Below the pieces are notes generated by a model. It was not told where the DNA came from, did no database searches, and saw only the letters and a list, made by a program, of their open reading frames with translations. From Tepidanaerobacter sp. GT38 (GTDB lineage Bacteria; Bacillota; Thermosediminibacteria; Thermosediminibacterales; Tepidanaerobacteraceae), in NCBI RefSeq assembly GCF_021991635.1, contig NZ_JAFFJA010000027.1, positions 1 through 40,627 of the forward strand: a stretch of 40,627 nt of DNA, in the 5' to 3' direction. A program made the position numbers and the translations under genes. Positions within the stretch are counted from its first letter, which is position 1, and the number at the start of each line of letters is the position of its first letter. This document shows, piece after piece, positions 15,192-22,880 of the stretch.

Positions 15192-15929
15192 TCACCCGAT
15201 TCTAAAAGATAGTATGGAAAAAATAAATAAAGCCATTATTTCACAAAACTCATTTAGGGCGCCGTAAGTATCACCTGTCATGCCGCCCAACTGTTTAAAC
15301 AGATACTGAGTAAAGCAAAAACCTGCTGCAAATACTCCCAAAACCACCATTAAACCTTCCATTTTGGCAGTAGTATAATTGATGAGTATAGTAAATAGAC
15401 CTGCGATAACAAAGGCTGTAACTTTTTGACCTGTAAAAGCTTTTCCTAAGCCCTGTTCTCTAATATAGGGATAAAACACAATGGCAAAAGTCATCATCAA
15501 CCTGCTTAAAACGGGAAATCCAATTAATGCGGGTATTAGATAAGCTTGGGATAATGAGGAAATGAACAGGTATTTTAATAAGATATCAGAAACAAGACCA
15601 ATTACACCATAAGCCCCTATGCGGCTGTCTTTCATAACAGTAAGTTTTTTTTCATGATCACCAAAACAAAAAAGCCCGTCCAATGTATCAGCAAAACCGT
15701 CTAAGTGCATGCCGCCAGTAATGATTATGCTCAGAATTACAGTTATCCCTGCTACAACGTGATTTGGAAGTATTGTCCTTGCTAATATATTTATTAGAGT
15801 TAAAATCCCGCCAATCACCGCTCCGGCCAGAGGAAAAAAGGGAACTGCTGATGCGATTTTGTTTTCATCAAGTTCAATTTGAGGTAAGGGTATGCGAGTA
15901 AGAAACAAGAGTGCAGCATAAAACCCCAT
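15192..15929 (-). CDS. cobS: Adenosylcobinamide-GDP ribazoletransferase (cobalamin synthase)
   Basis: Membrane enzyme that joins adenosylcobinamide-GDP to alpha-ribazole (or its phosphate), forming adenosylcobalamin (phosphate). The 245 residues show the N-terminal LLFLTRIPLP motif, the VPFFPLAGAVIGG helix and the metal-binding motif GGMHLDGFADTLDGLF (about 91-106), followed by KDSRIGAYGVIGL. Six or so membrane helices are apparent. It sits between cbiB and cobC, 58 bases after cbiB. Needs a ribazole donor made by CobT, which is not encoded in the window. Confidence 0.94.
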   Translation of the reverse strand: MGFYAALLFLTRIPLPQIELDENKIASAVPFFPLAGAVIGGILTLINILARTILPNHVVAGITVILSIIITGGMHLDGFADTLDGLFCFGDHEKKLTVMKDSRIGAYGVIGLVSDILLKYLFISSLSQAYLIPALIGFPVLSRLMMTFAIVFYPYIREQGLGKAFTGQKVTAFVIAGLFTILINYTTAKMEGLMVVLGVFAAGFCFTQYLFKQLGGMTGDTYGALNEFCEIMALFIFSILSFRIG

Positions 15930-15987
15930 AAAAACGCCTTCCTTTCAAAATGTAGCATCTGGCCCCATGAGTTCGCTCAAATTTCAG

Positions 15988-16938
15988 TTAAATTAATCTA
16001 AACAACATTTCCCCTGCGATCAGCCCAATAATTGCAGTAAGAAAACTTAACTTAACTGTTGTAATTATGTCTTCTGGTTGGATTTGTCTCAGACCTTCCC
16101 CCATATATTCCCGAAAACTTAAAACACCGCCATAAGAATTCCAACCGCCCAGCCGTACTCCAAGCACTCCTGCAGTTATGGCCTCCGGTATACCGCTGTT
16201 GGGGCTTTTATGCTTTTTTGCATCAGAAAGGACAGTTTTTACTCCGCCCTTAATGTCAAGTTTCAAAAAAGCAGCGGCTATCAACATCAGGATTCCTCCT
16301 ATGCGGGCGGGAATAAAATTTGCTACATCGTCCATTCGAGCAGAAAACCATCCCATATGTTCATACCTTTCATTTTTATATCCCACCATAGAATCCAAGG
16401 TGTTTACGGCTTTATATGCCATAGCTAGAGGCGCCCCGCCGATAAAGGCATACATCAAAGGCGATATAATTCCGTCAATAGTGTTTTCCGCCACCGTTTC
16501 GACTGTGGCGCGGCAAATTTCATCTACCGGCAAATCATAGGTATCTCGACCAACTATACATGCAAGCCGCTTGCGGGCTTTCTCCAAATCTTTTTTCTTT
16601 ATTTCACAGTATATGCCCAGTGCCTCATCAGCAAGACACCTGGCAGCCAGGGTAGTATATGTAAGCCAAAGACTTATTCCATGGCCAAGCCAGGGACTAA
16701 TTTTATAGGCTGTCTTTATTATACAGTAAGTAGCAATATATGCCAAAGAAACAGTTAAAAACCAAAGTACTACTCCGGCTGCTTTAAGGCCCCTTGAGGT
16801 CCTGGCCACTTGCCTAAGCTTTCTTTCAATTATTGCTATGAATTTTCCTATTAAGACTATGGGATGAGTCGGTCTTGCCGGGTCGCCAAGCAAAATATCA
16901 AGCAAAAAAGCTAAAAAAATAATTATACCCATGCTCAT
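15988..16938 (-). CDS. cbiB: Adenosylcobinamide-phosphate synthase
   Basis: Condenses adenosylcobyric acid with (R)-1-amino-2-propanol O-2-phosphate to give adenosylcobinamide phosphate. The 316-residue membrane protein has the family's N-terminal LDILLGDPARPTHPIVLIGK split by the first helix, ETVAENTIDGIISPLMYA in the middle, KAVNTLDSMVGYKNERY, and a C-terminal amphipathic region. Its start overlaps the cobD stop by 4 bases, coupling it to the enzyme that makes its aminopropanol phosphate substrate. Its presence shows the operon can act on cobyric acid as well as cobinamide. Some annotators name the same enzyme CobD, not to be confused with the decarboxylase next door. Confidence 0.94.
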   Translation of the reverse strand: MSMGIIIFLAFLLDILLGDPARPTHPIVLIGKFIAIIERKLRQVARTSRGLKAAGVVLWFLTVSLAYIATYCIIKTAYKISPWLGHGISLWLTYTTLAARCLADEALGIYCEIKKKDLEKARKRLACIVGRDTYDLPVDEICRATVETVAENTIDGIISPLMYAFIGGAPLAMAYKAVNTLDSMVGYKNERYEHMGWFSARMDDVANFIPARIGGILMLIAAAFLKLDIKGGVKTVLSDAKKHKSPNSGIPEAITAGVLGVRLGGWNSYGGVLSFREYMGEGLRQIQPEDIITTVKLSFLTAIIGLIAGEMLFRLI

Positions 16939-18038
16939 AAGCAGCCCTTCTCTTTTTCCAGCACTTCTTTCAGCGCCGAAACAAAAATATCGTTGTCTTC
17001 TCTGCGTTTAACAGCTACGCGAAAGAAGCTGTCATCTAAAAACATATAGTTAGAGCAGTCTCTAATTAAAATCCTATTTTTCTTAAGACTTTCAGCTAAT
17101 AAAGGTACTTTAATGTCTGCTGCAGTTATCTTTATAAAAATAAAGTTCGCCTCAGGATACAAGGGCTGGATAGCAGGTACGTTTTTTAGGTTTTCCCAAA
17201 ATCTCAGCTTCTCCTCTCTAATATACTTGCGAGTTTTATCTATGTAGTGCTTATCCTGCAGCACTTTTGCACCTACAAGCCCAGCAAATGTATTGATATT
17301 CCAAGGGTCTTTTAGTGTATAAAACCTTTTAATCAATTCGGGACACGCCAGCACAAAACCCAAGCGCAAACCGGGCAGCGCAAAAAATTTGGTAACAGAT
17401 TTTAAAACCATGAGATTATCATATTTCTCGATAAATGTGGCCATGCTTTCATCTACATCTACAAAATCCATAAATGCCTCATCTACTAAAAGATAAGCCT
17501 TTTTATCAGACAGAATATCTAATAAAACTGATATGTCCTGTTGCTTTGTTAGTAACCCTGTGGGATTATTAGGATTGCACAATATGATTATAGAATTGGG
17601 AATTATCTCATCTGTAAGATTGTTTACCATTTGAAAATCAAATTTAAAGTTGTTTGGCCTTAAGTTTATAAATAAGGTGTCAATATTTCTGCTTTGGCAG
17701 GAAATGGCATATTCGGCAAAGGTAGGAGATGGAATGATAGCTCTGGATGGTCTTAAAGCTTCTAGAACAATATGTATAAGCTCCACCGAACCATTGCCCG
17801 GCATTATACTTTCAGGGCTTGTACCATAGTATTCTGCTGCTGCCTTTTTTAATTCAATCTGCTCCACGTCCGGGTAATGCACTATATCTTTAATATGGTT
17901 TAAAATAATGCTTTTGACTGCTTCAGGAAATCCCAACGGGTTGATATTTGCACTAAAATCCAAAATATCATCGTGGGAAATATTTAGTTCCTGGGCCGCT
18001 TTATAAACATTTCCGCCGTGAATTAAATTTGGTTTCAT
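16935..18038 (-). CDS. cobD: L-threonine-O-3-phosphate decarboxylase
   Basis: PLP enzyme of the aminotransferase I/II fold that decarboxylates threonine phosphate to (R)-1-amino-2-propanol phosphate for CbiB. Landmarks over 367 residues are FSANINPLGFP (28-38), GNGSVELIH (81-89), the NPNNPTG loop (155-161), the PLP-binding aspartate in LVDEAFMDF (D186), and the Schiff-base lysine K217 in SVTKFFALPGLRLGF. It resembles histidinol-phosphate aminotransferase, a close relative; its neighbours (PduX-like kinase before, CbiB after) decide for CobD. ATG 18038 is behind AGGAGAG, 47 bases after the kinase gene. Confidence 0.92.
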   Translation of the reverse strand: MKPNLIHGGNVYKAAQELNISHDDILDFSANINPLGFPEAVKSIILNHIKDIVHYPDVEQIELKKAAAEYYGTSPESIMPGNGSVELIHIVLEALRPSRAIIPSPTFAEYAISCQSRNIDTLFINLRPNNFKFDFQMVNNLTDEIIPNSIIILCNPNNPTGLLTKQQDISVLLDILSDKKAYLLVDEAFMDFVDVDESMATFIEKYDNLMVLKSVTKFFALPGLRLGFVLACPELIKRFYTLKDPWNINTFAGLVGAKVLQDKHYIDKTRKYIREEKLRFWENLKNVPAIQPLYPEANFIFIKITAADIKVPLLAESLKKNRILIRDCSNYMFLDDSFFRVAVKRREDNDIFVSALKEVLEKEKGCL

Positions 18039-18085
18039 TTTATCTCTCCTGAAAATGTTTATTTAAATTGTATTCAAAGCTAAAC

Positions 18086-18985
18086 TTATTTCAAAATCCT
18101 AGGACCTTTGCTGTCAGTAAAAGTTTTTATAATCCTGTATGACATATTGTGAGCTTGCATAATATATCTTATTTCTTTCCAAAAATCCTCTGGGGGAATT
18201 TGTCCCTTTTCAAAAAAGACACCTATGGCCGACCCGCTGTGGGCAACATTTACTCCAACAGCATGGTACCTGTCACTTATGTCAATAATATCTGTTAAAT
18301 GAGATTTAAATAATATTGACTGGTGGGCAACGGCACTCATTTTCATAGCATTGCCCAAAGGTTTCAAATCAGATTGACGAAATGCCTTTAAAGCAAGCCT
18401 CAGAGCATGTTTTACTACCTGCTCCTTTTGTTTGTTTTTCTCTTTTAAATCTTTAATACCGTTAAACTTCTCAGTATCTACCTGTTGTCCAATATCTATA
18501 ATATAAACATCAAGTTCTGGAAGCAAGCCAAGACTTTTTCTCAAGCAACCGCTGATGTGGTCAAAAAGCACTGCACCTGGGTACATAATGCCGTCACTGG
18601 GTTCAATGGAAAGGGCTATATCAGCTATAGTATCATTAGAAATCTCTTTGCCTAAAGCTTGAGCAGTGGCAAGACAAGCAGCTGTAATATCGGCAGTACT
18701 TGATGCAAGGCCTATGCCCCGCGGAATGTCTGAACTTACTGTTACAAAGGCTTTTAAATGGTCCATTCCGAAAAACGCCAGAGTTTTATTTACAGCTTGA
18801 AGTGCTTTATGATAGTATACTTTGTCACTATCAGTGTTTATTGGCACGTTAACGCCTAAATGAACCGACACCTTCGTATAAAGGGCTATAGGACAAGTGA
18901 TCAAAAAATTGCAATCACCTATCATTCCCTGAACTATTTCGCCACAGCTGGCAGGACAAATGGCTGTAGCCCGCAAATGTCTCAT
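18086..18985 (-). CDS. GHMP-family L-threonine kinase (PduX-like)
   Basis: Predicted to phosphorylate L-threonine to the substrate of CobD. It is a GHMP-superfamily kinase: the N-terminal CPASCGEIVQG motif is diagnostic for the PduX branch, and the ATP loop PRGIGLASSTADITA follows near residue 90-105. The C-terminal GVNVAHSGSAIGVFF motif also fits. About 299 residues from the chosen ATG 18985. The start is uncertain: the frame opens at TTG 18994; GGAGAGG (18992-18986) touches ATG 18985 and lies 9 bases from TTG 18976. The gene is 13 bases after cobU. Finding a dedicated threonine kinase with CobD and CbiB makes the aminopropanol arm complete. Confidence 0.85.
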   Translation of the reverse strand: MRHLRATAICPASCGEIVQGMIGDCNFLITCPIALYTKVSVHLGVNVPINTDSDKVYYHKALQAVNKTLAFFGMDHLKAFVTVSSDIPRGIGLASSTADITAACLATAQALGKEISNDTIADIALSIEPSDGIMYPGAVLFDHISGCLRKSLGLLPELDVYIIDIGQQVDTEKFNGIKDLKEKNKQKEQVVKHALRLALKAFRQSDLKPLGNAMKMSAVAHQSILFKSHLTDIIDISDRYHAVGVNVAHSGSAIGVFFEKGQIPPEDFWKEIRYIMQAHNMSYRIIKTFTDSKGPRILK

Positions 18986-18998
18986 CCTCTCCAATTAC

Positions 18999-19556
18999 CT
19001 ATTTCAATTTCATCGGCAGCCCTGAAACCATAAAAATAACCTCATCTGCAAATGCGGCCACTTTTTGATTGACTTCACCCAGCAAATCTCGGTACAGCCT
19101 GCCTAAGGGATATTCTGGCACCAAGCCTAAGCCCACTTCATTTGACACGATGATAAAGTCCTTTTCCATTCTCTTCATTTGTGAAATCATCGCATCGATT
19201 TCGGTTAAAAGGTCTACTCTCAAATTGTCCCATAGGCTTAAATCCGAAGCCTTTTCTAAAGGCAGCCAGTTGGAAACCAAAAGGGCTAGACAGTCAATTA
19301 AAACTATGGGAAAACCGTTATATTTCTTCTCCTGCTCAATTTCTTTGAGCGCCCTTGATAAGTAGCGAGGTTCTTCGACAGTTGTCCAGTTTTCTGGCCT
19401 TCGCTGCCTGTGAATTTTGATTCGATGAGCCATCTCCTCATCTAATGCCTGTGCGGTAGCAATGTAAATAACATTTTGTCCGGTTTCTAAAGCCATTTTT
19501 TCAGCAAAGCGACTTTTGCCGCTTCTCGCTCCTCCAGTTACGAAAGTAGCTTTCAT
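18999..19556 (-). CDS. cobU: Adenosylcobinamide kinase / adenosylcobinamide-phosphate guanylyltransferase
   Basis: Bifunctional enzyme that phosphorylates adenosylcobinamide and then transfers GMP to make adenosylcobinamide-GDP for CobS. The 185-residue length is typical. The Walker A loop is GGARSGKS (8-15), IYIATAQALDEEMAHRIKIH contains the guanylylated-histidine region (motif HR.RRP follows at about 48-54), and VLIDCLALLVSNWL matches the family. ATG 19556 follows the permease gene by 15 bases. First of the six salvage enzymes in the operon. Confidence 0.95.
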   Translation of the reverse strand: MKATFVTGGARSGKSRFAEKMALETGQNVIYIATAQALDEEMAHRIKIHRQRRPENWTTVEEPRYLSRALKEIEQEKKYNGFPIVLIDCLALLVSNWLPLEKASDLSLWDNLRVDLLTEIDAMISQMKRMEKDFIIVSNEVGLGLVPEYPLGRLYRDLLGEVNQKVAAFADEVIFMVSGLPMKLK

Positions 19557-19571
19557 GTTCTCTCCTCTTTT

Positions 19572-20624
19572 TCAAATTCTGTAATCTTTATTTTTCTTTT
19601 GGAAAAGTAAATAAATAAAGAAAGGACCACCGAATAGTGCTGTCAGTATTCCTACAGGCAGTTCTGTAGGGGCAATTATTATTCTTGATACGGTATCAGC
19701 CAACATCAAATATAAACCGCCTACCAGTGTTGACATGGGAAATAACTGTCTGTGATCAGGGCCCACAATCAACCGGGTAATATGTGGAATAATTAGGCCA
19801 ACAAAGCCTATTACACCACTGACGGCCACTGCAGATGCAGTAAGCAGTGCGGCTGCAGTAAGTGAAATCTTTTTTAGTCTTTCTGTATCTACACCTGTGA
19901 AAAAGGCTGTCTCTTCCCCCAGCTGCAGTATATTAAGGGATCTTAAGTTGCAATATACCATTACAAAACCTAAAATAGCATAAGGCAAGTTGATATATAT
20001 TTCATTCCATCCCTGTGAAGCAAAGCTGCCCATCAGCCAAAAATATATTTGGTGTAGCTTATTGCCGCTAAAATACATGAAAAAAGAAACTATAGCTGAC
20101 AAAAAACTGCTGACAGCAACACCTGAAAGAAGCAGTGTAAATGAATATGTTCTACCTCCTATGCTAGCAAGGCTGTAGACTAAAAACACCGTTCCAGCTG
20201 AGCCAATAAACGCAAAAAAAGGGGTAGATCCGATGCCGAAAATCTTTAAACTGGGAAAAAACAAAATTCCAAGGGCAGCTCCTAAAGACGCGCCAGACGA
20301 AGCTCCTATTATATACGGATCTGCCATGGGATTTCGAAAAATGCCTTGATATATAACCCCAGCTGCGGAAAGCTGAGCACCAACCAAAAATGCCAGGATA
20401 ATTCTAGGGAGCCGAATATGTAATACAATTGCCTCTTCGGTAATTGTTAAGTTTTTATATAATCCTTCTGTAAATGGTAATTTGCTAAGCAGTATCATGA
20501 AAATTTTGCCCGGTGGAATATTTACAGACCCAACGCCCAGAGAAAAAACCAAACCCATTACTATTCCCATTATTATCAATATATACATTTTATGGGTTTT
20601 ATTTGGTCTTGAAATTTTGGCCAT
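19572..20624 (-). CDS. Cobalamin/cobinamide ABC transporter permease (FecCD/BtuC type)
   Basis: Ten-helix importer subunit, 350 residues. Signatures include LPRIILAFLVGAQLSAAGVIYQ (split across the second helix), NPMADPYIIGASSGASLGAALG, and GVIGFVGLIIPHITRLIVGPDHR, the loop that contacts the ATPase. By family it could move siderophores, heme or B12; the cobalamin riboswitch upstream and the salvage genes downstream make B12 or cobinamide the likely cargo. It starts 30 bases after the binding-protein gene behind AAAGGAG. The ATPase gene that usually follows is absent: cobU comes next. The ATPase must be supplied by another locus or shared. Confidence 0.9.
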   Translation of the reverse strand: MAKISRPNKTHKMYILIIMGIVMGLVFSLGVGSVNIPPGKIFMILLSKLPFTEGLYKNLTITEEAIVLHIRLPRIILAFLVGAQLSAAGVIYQGIFRNPMADPYIIGASSGASLGAALGILFFPSLKIFGIGSTPFFAFIGSAGTVFLVYSLASIGGRTYSFTLLLSGVAVSSFLSAIVSFFMYFSGNKLHQIYFWLMGSFASQGWNEIYINLPYAILGFVMVYCNLRSLNILQLGEETAFFTGVDTERLKKISLTAAALLTASAVAVSGVIGFVGLIIPHITRLIVGPDHRQLFPMSTLVGGLYLMLADTVSRIIIAPTELPVGILTALFGGPFFIYLLFQKKNKDYRI

Positions 20625-20654
20625 TAAGCTTCTCCTTTAACTTAAAATCTAACT

Positions 20655-21614
20655 TTAATTTTCAAAGAGCTCAGGGTGTATTATTTTTAAAAACTCTTCT
20701 AGACCGTCTACTAATCTCGGGGTAGTCCTCTGAACCAAATTCTCATCTACATAATAAACCTTTTTATTTTTTACCGCATTTATGCTGTTCCAACCTGGAC
20801 GCTGCAGTATATCTTCAACTGTTGCTCCTGTTGTGCCATGATGAGAAAAAATTATTATATCAGGGTTTTTAGCCACTATCATTTCCTGACTGTACTGAGG
20901 ATACTCTTTGTTGGCATCTTTTGCTATGTTGTCTCCGCCTGCTCTCTGTATAATGTCATCTACGAAAGTCCCCGGTCCGGCAGTTGTAATGGGGCTATGC
21001 CACAGCTCATATAAAACTTTCGGCCGCTCATCTTCTGGTATATTGGCTACCATATCCTCCACCTTTTTTACTCTAGCCTTTAAATCATTGACCAAAGCCT
21101 CTGCTTCATTATGCCGACCAGTTGCCTTTCCTATAATTTCTATGCTTGCAAAAACCTCATCGAAATTTTCAGGTTCAACAACCACTGATGTAACACCTAA
21201 TTTCTCCAATTCCTCTACTGGTTTTTGATGTATTTCCGTAGCAAGTATTAAGTCAGGCTTAAGAGATATAATTTTTTCGATATTGGGCTCTGAATAACCT
21301 CCTACCTTGTCTATAGTCTTTACCTCTTCAGGATAGTCGCAGTAATCGGTAACGCCTACAACTTTGTCTCCAAGACCTAAGGCAAATAGAATTTCCGTAT
21401 TGCTGGGTGCCAATGAAACGATTCTTTCGGGCAGTTTCTCAATAGTAACTTCTCTCCCTATTTGGTCATTCAACGTTAATGGAAAAGAGTTGTCAGAAAC
21501 GTCAACCTTATCCTTTGATTCTGTTATTTCAGGACCTTTGTTGCAGCCAACCGTAAATACAGTAATCAGTAAAACGGCTAATAATAAAACTTTTATTTTC
21601 GTTTTACTTTTCAT
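20655..21614 (-). CDS. Corrinoid-binding lipoprotein (BtuF-like)
   Basis: Extracellular substrate-binding lipoprotein for the B12-type importer. The N-terminus has a positively charged, hydrophobic signal ending in the lipobox TVGC with lipidated C24. The mature part is a periplasmic-binding fold of the BtuF/FhuD class: PERIVSLAPSNTEILFALGLGDKVVGVTDYC in two blocks, ISLKPDLILATEIHQKPVEEL, and the C-terminal AVKNKKVYYVDENLVQR. Length 319 residues. It is the first gene of the operon, directly controlled by the cobalamin riboswitch in its leader, with AAAAAGGAG before ATG 21614. Confidence 0.9.
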   Translation of the reverse strand: MKSKTKIKVLLLAVLLITVFTVGCNKGPEITESKDKVDVSDNSFPLTLNDQIGREVTIEKLPERIVSLAPSNTEILFALGLGDKVVGVTDYCDYPEEVKTIDKVGGYSEPNIEKIISLKPDLILATEIHQKPVEELEKLGVTSVVVEPENFDEVFASIEIIGKATGRHNEAEALVNDLKARVKKVEDMVANIPEDERPKVLYELWHSPITTAGPGTFVDDIIQRAGGDNIAKDANKEYPQYSQEMIVAKNPDIIIFSHHGTTGATVEDILQRPGWNSINAVKNKKVYYVDENLVQRTTPRLVDGLEEFLKIIHPELFEN

Positions 21615-21649
21615 ATTAAACTGCTCCTTTTTATTAGTATTATGAAAAT

Positions 21650-21680
21650 AACCCGGCCTCCTAATAGAAAAAGCCGGGTT
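21650..21680 (-). terminator. Expression-platform hairpin between the riboswitch and btuF-like gene
   Basis: On the minus strand AACCCGGC (21680-21673) pairs perfectly with GCCGGGTT (21657-21650), followed by ATTTT. It lies between the riboswitch aptamer and the first ribosome binding site, where a ligand-controlled terminator is expected. The T-run is short, so control of translation is an alternative. Confidence 0.6.
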
Positions 21681-21732
21681 GTTACCACTAATACAGTACC
21701 CTCCTTTCTACCGAAGGCTGGCAGTACTTCTT

Positions 21733-21875
21733 AACAGGCAGGTTTCCTGGCTCTCGGTTCATTTTCCCTGCACCTTCCCAGTTTCCCAGTGGTATAGCAG
21801 TTCATCCCCGATTACAGTGGCGGGACCGCTCAGGACTTTCACCTGATTCCCTTTTAACCTTGCGGCACCTGTTAA
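21733..21875 (-). promoter_or_regulatory. Cobalamin (B12) riboswitch
   Basis: Read on the minus strand, the 143-base element begins AACAGGTGCC and ends CCTGCCTGTT, so its ends pair as helix P1. It contains the conserved AAAGGGAA core, GGTGAAAGTCCTGAGC, the B12 box with GCCACTGTAATCGGGG, and the AGCCAGGAAACCTGCC segment. All main elements of the AdoCbl-type aptamer are in order. It precedes the corrinoid transporter and salvage genes. By established behaviour it lowers expression when the cobalamin coenzyme is plentiful. Confidence 0.96.
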
Positions 21876-21894
21876 AACTTATTATTTGTTTTAT

Positions 21895-21923
21895 ATTATA
21901 TACTTCCTTGTCAACTTATGCAA
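21895..21923 (-). promoter_or_regulatory. Promoter of the riboswitch-controlled B12 operon
   Basis: TATAAT (21900-21895) with TTGCAT (21923-21918) at a 17-base spacer lies directly upstream of the aptamer. A consensus TTGACA (21914-21909) also occurs, but is too close to the -10. The transcript would start roughly at the first bases before the riboswitch. Confidence 0.5.
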
Positions 21924-21937
21924 GGAAAGTCTTTTAT

Positions 21938-22771
21938 TTATTTCCAAGCATCCGGAAGAATATAACCTTCCGCTACAACCCTTGCATCTCCTTCTAGATA
22001 TATATCATCTATTAAATCTTTCCCTAAATTAAAGTATATCTTTAGGATTCCTGCTCGAGTATGCATATTTACAGGTGATTTAACCTTACCTAATAAGCCT
22101 GAAATTACAGCAGAAGCCGTTGAACCGGTACCGCAAGCGAAGGTTTCGTCTTCTACTCCTCTTTCATAAGTTCTTATTTTCATATTGCTCTCATCCACAT
22201 ATTGGACAAAGTTCACATTCGTTCCTTCAGGAAAGACATCCAAACTGTTTCTGATTTTTTTCCCAAGATTATAAAGCTCTTTATATTCCATGTTATCCAC
22301 ATCATCACAATAAATAACGACATGCGGAACTCCTACTATGGCAAAATGAAAATCATTTACCTGCCCAAAATCATGTCTTCGGTTAAGCTGAATATTTTTC
22401 ATCTGTACAGGTGGAAATTTCACCTTAACATTTTCTCCATTTATCTGAGATTCATAAATTCCCGCCATGGTCTCGAATTGCATTTGCTTTTGTGCTGCAC
22501 CTATCAGATATGCAAATTTTGATATACAGCGTGCCCCATTGCCACACATTTCCCCTTCACTGCCATCAGCATTAAAATATCTCATCTTAAAATCGACCTT
22601 GTTGGATTTTTCTAGCAGCATTAGGCCATCTGCCCCTATTGAAGTCCTTCTGGCACATACGCGTCTTATGAATTTGTAAAGATCAAAATGCTGCATTATC
22701 CCTTCCCGATTATCTATAACTACAAAATCATTACCGCACCCATTCATTTTCATAAAGGGAACTTTTTCCAT
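21938..22771 (-). CDS. dapF: Diaminopimelate epimerase
   Basis: Interconverts LL- and meso-diaminopimelate by a two-cysteine, cofactor-free mechanism. Both catalytic cysteines are present: C76 in GEMCGNGARC and C213 in FACGTGSTASA; GNDFVVID near the N-terminus and ERGVEDET are also typical. Length 277 residues is normal. ATG 22771 follows AGGAGAAG. It lies just after the symporter gene, from which a hairpin terminator separates it, and before the B12 leader. In lysine and peptidoglycan synthesis it supplies meso-diaminopimelate; here the nearby diaminopimelate dehydrogenase suggests a linked use. Confidence 0.95.
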   Translation of the reverse strand: MEKVPFMKMNGCGNDFVVIDNREGIMQHFDLYKFIRRVCARRTSIGADGLMLLEKSNKVDFKMRYFNADGSEGEMCGNGARCISKFAYLIGAAQKQMQFETMAGIYESQINGENVKVKFPPVQMKNIQLNRRHDFGQVNDFHFAIVGVPHVVIYCDDVDNMEYKELYNLGKKIRNSLDVFPEGTNVNFVQYVDESNMKIRTYERGVEDETFACGTGSTASAVISGLLGKVKSPVNMHTRAGILKIYFNLGKDLIDDIYLEGDARVVAEGYILPDAWK

Positions 22772-22801
22772 ATTTCATCTTCTCCTAATGAGTTTTTTAG
22801 C

Positions 22802-22847
22802 AAAATAAAGCGGCTCTTCATACTATATCAGAACCGCTTTATTTTTT
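22802..22847 (-). terminator. Terminator after the symporter gene
   Basis: The 12-base arms AAAATAAAGCGG (22802-22813) and CCGCTTTATTTT (22834-22845) are perfectly complementary; both strands have T-rich tails. It sits between the symporter stop and dapF, so it ends the symporter transcript, with possible read-through into dapF. Confidence 0.85.
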
Positions 22848-22880
22848 CATTAATAATTATTTAAAAAATATTGTTAAAGT

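Noticed and set aside
22772-22880. Possible lysine riboswitch before dapF
   Set aside because: The 109-base gap is filled by a simple terminator hairpin and cannot hold a lysine aptamer.
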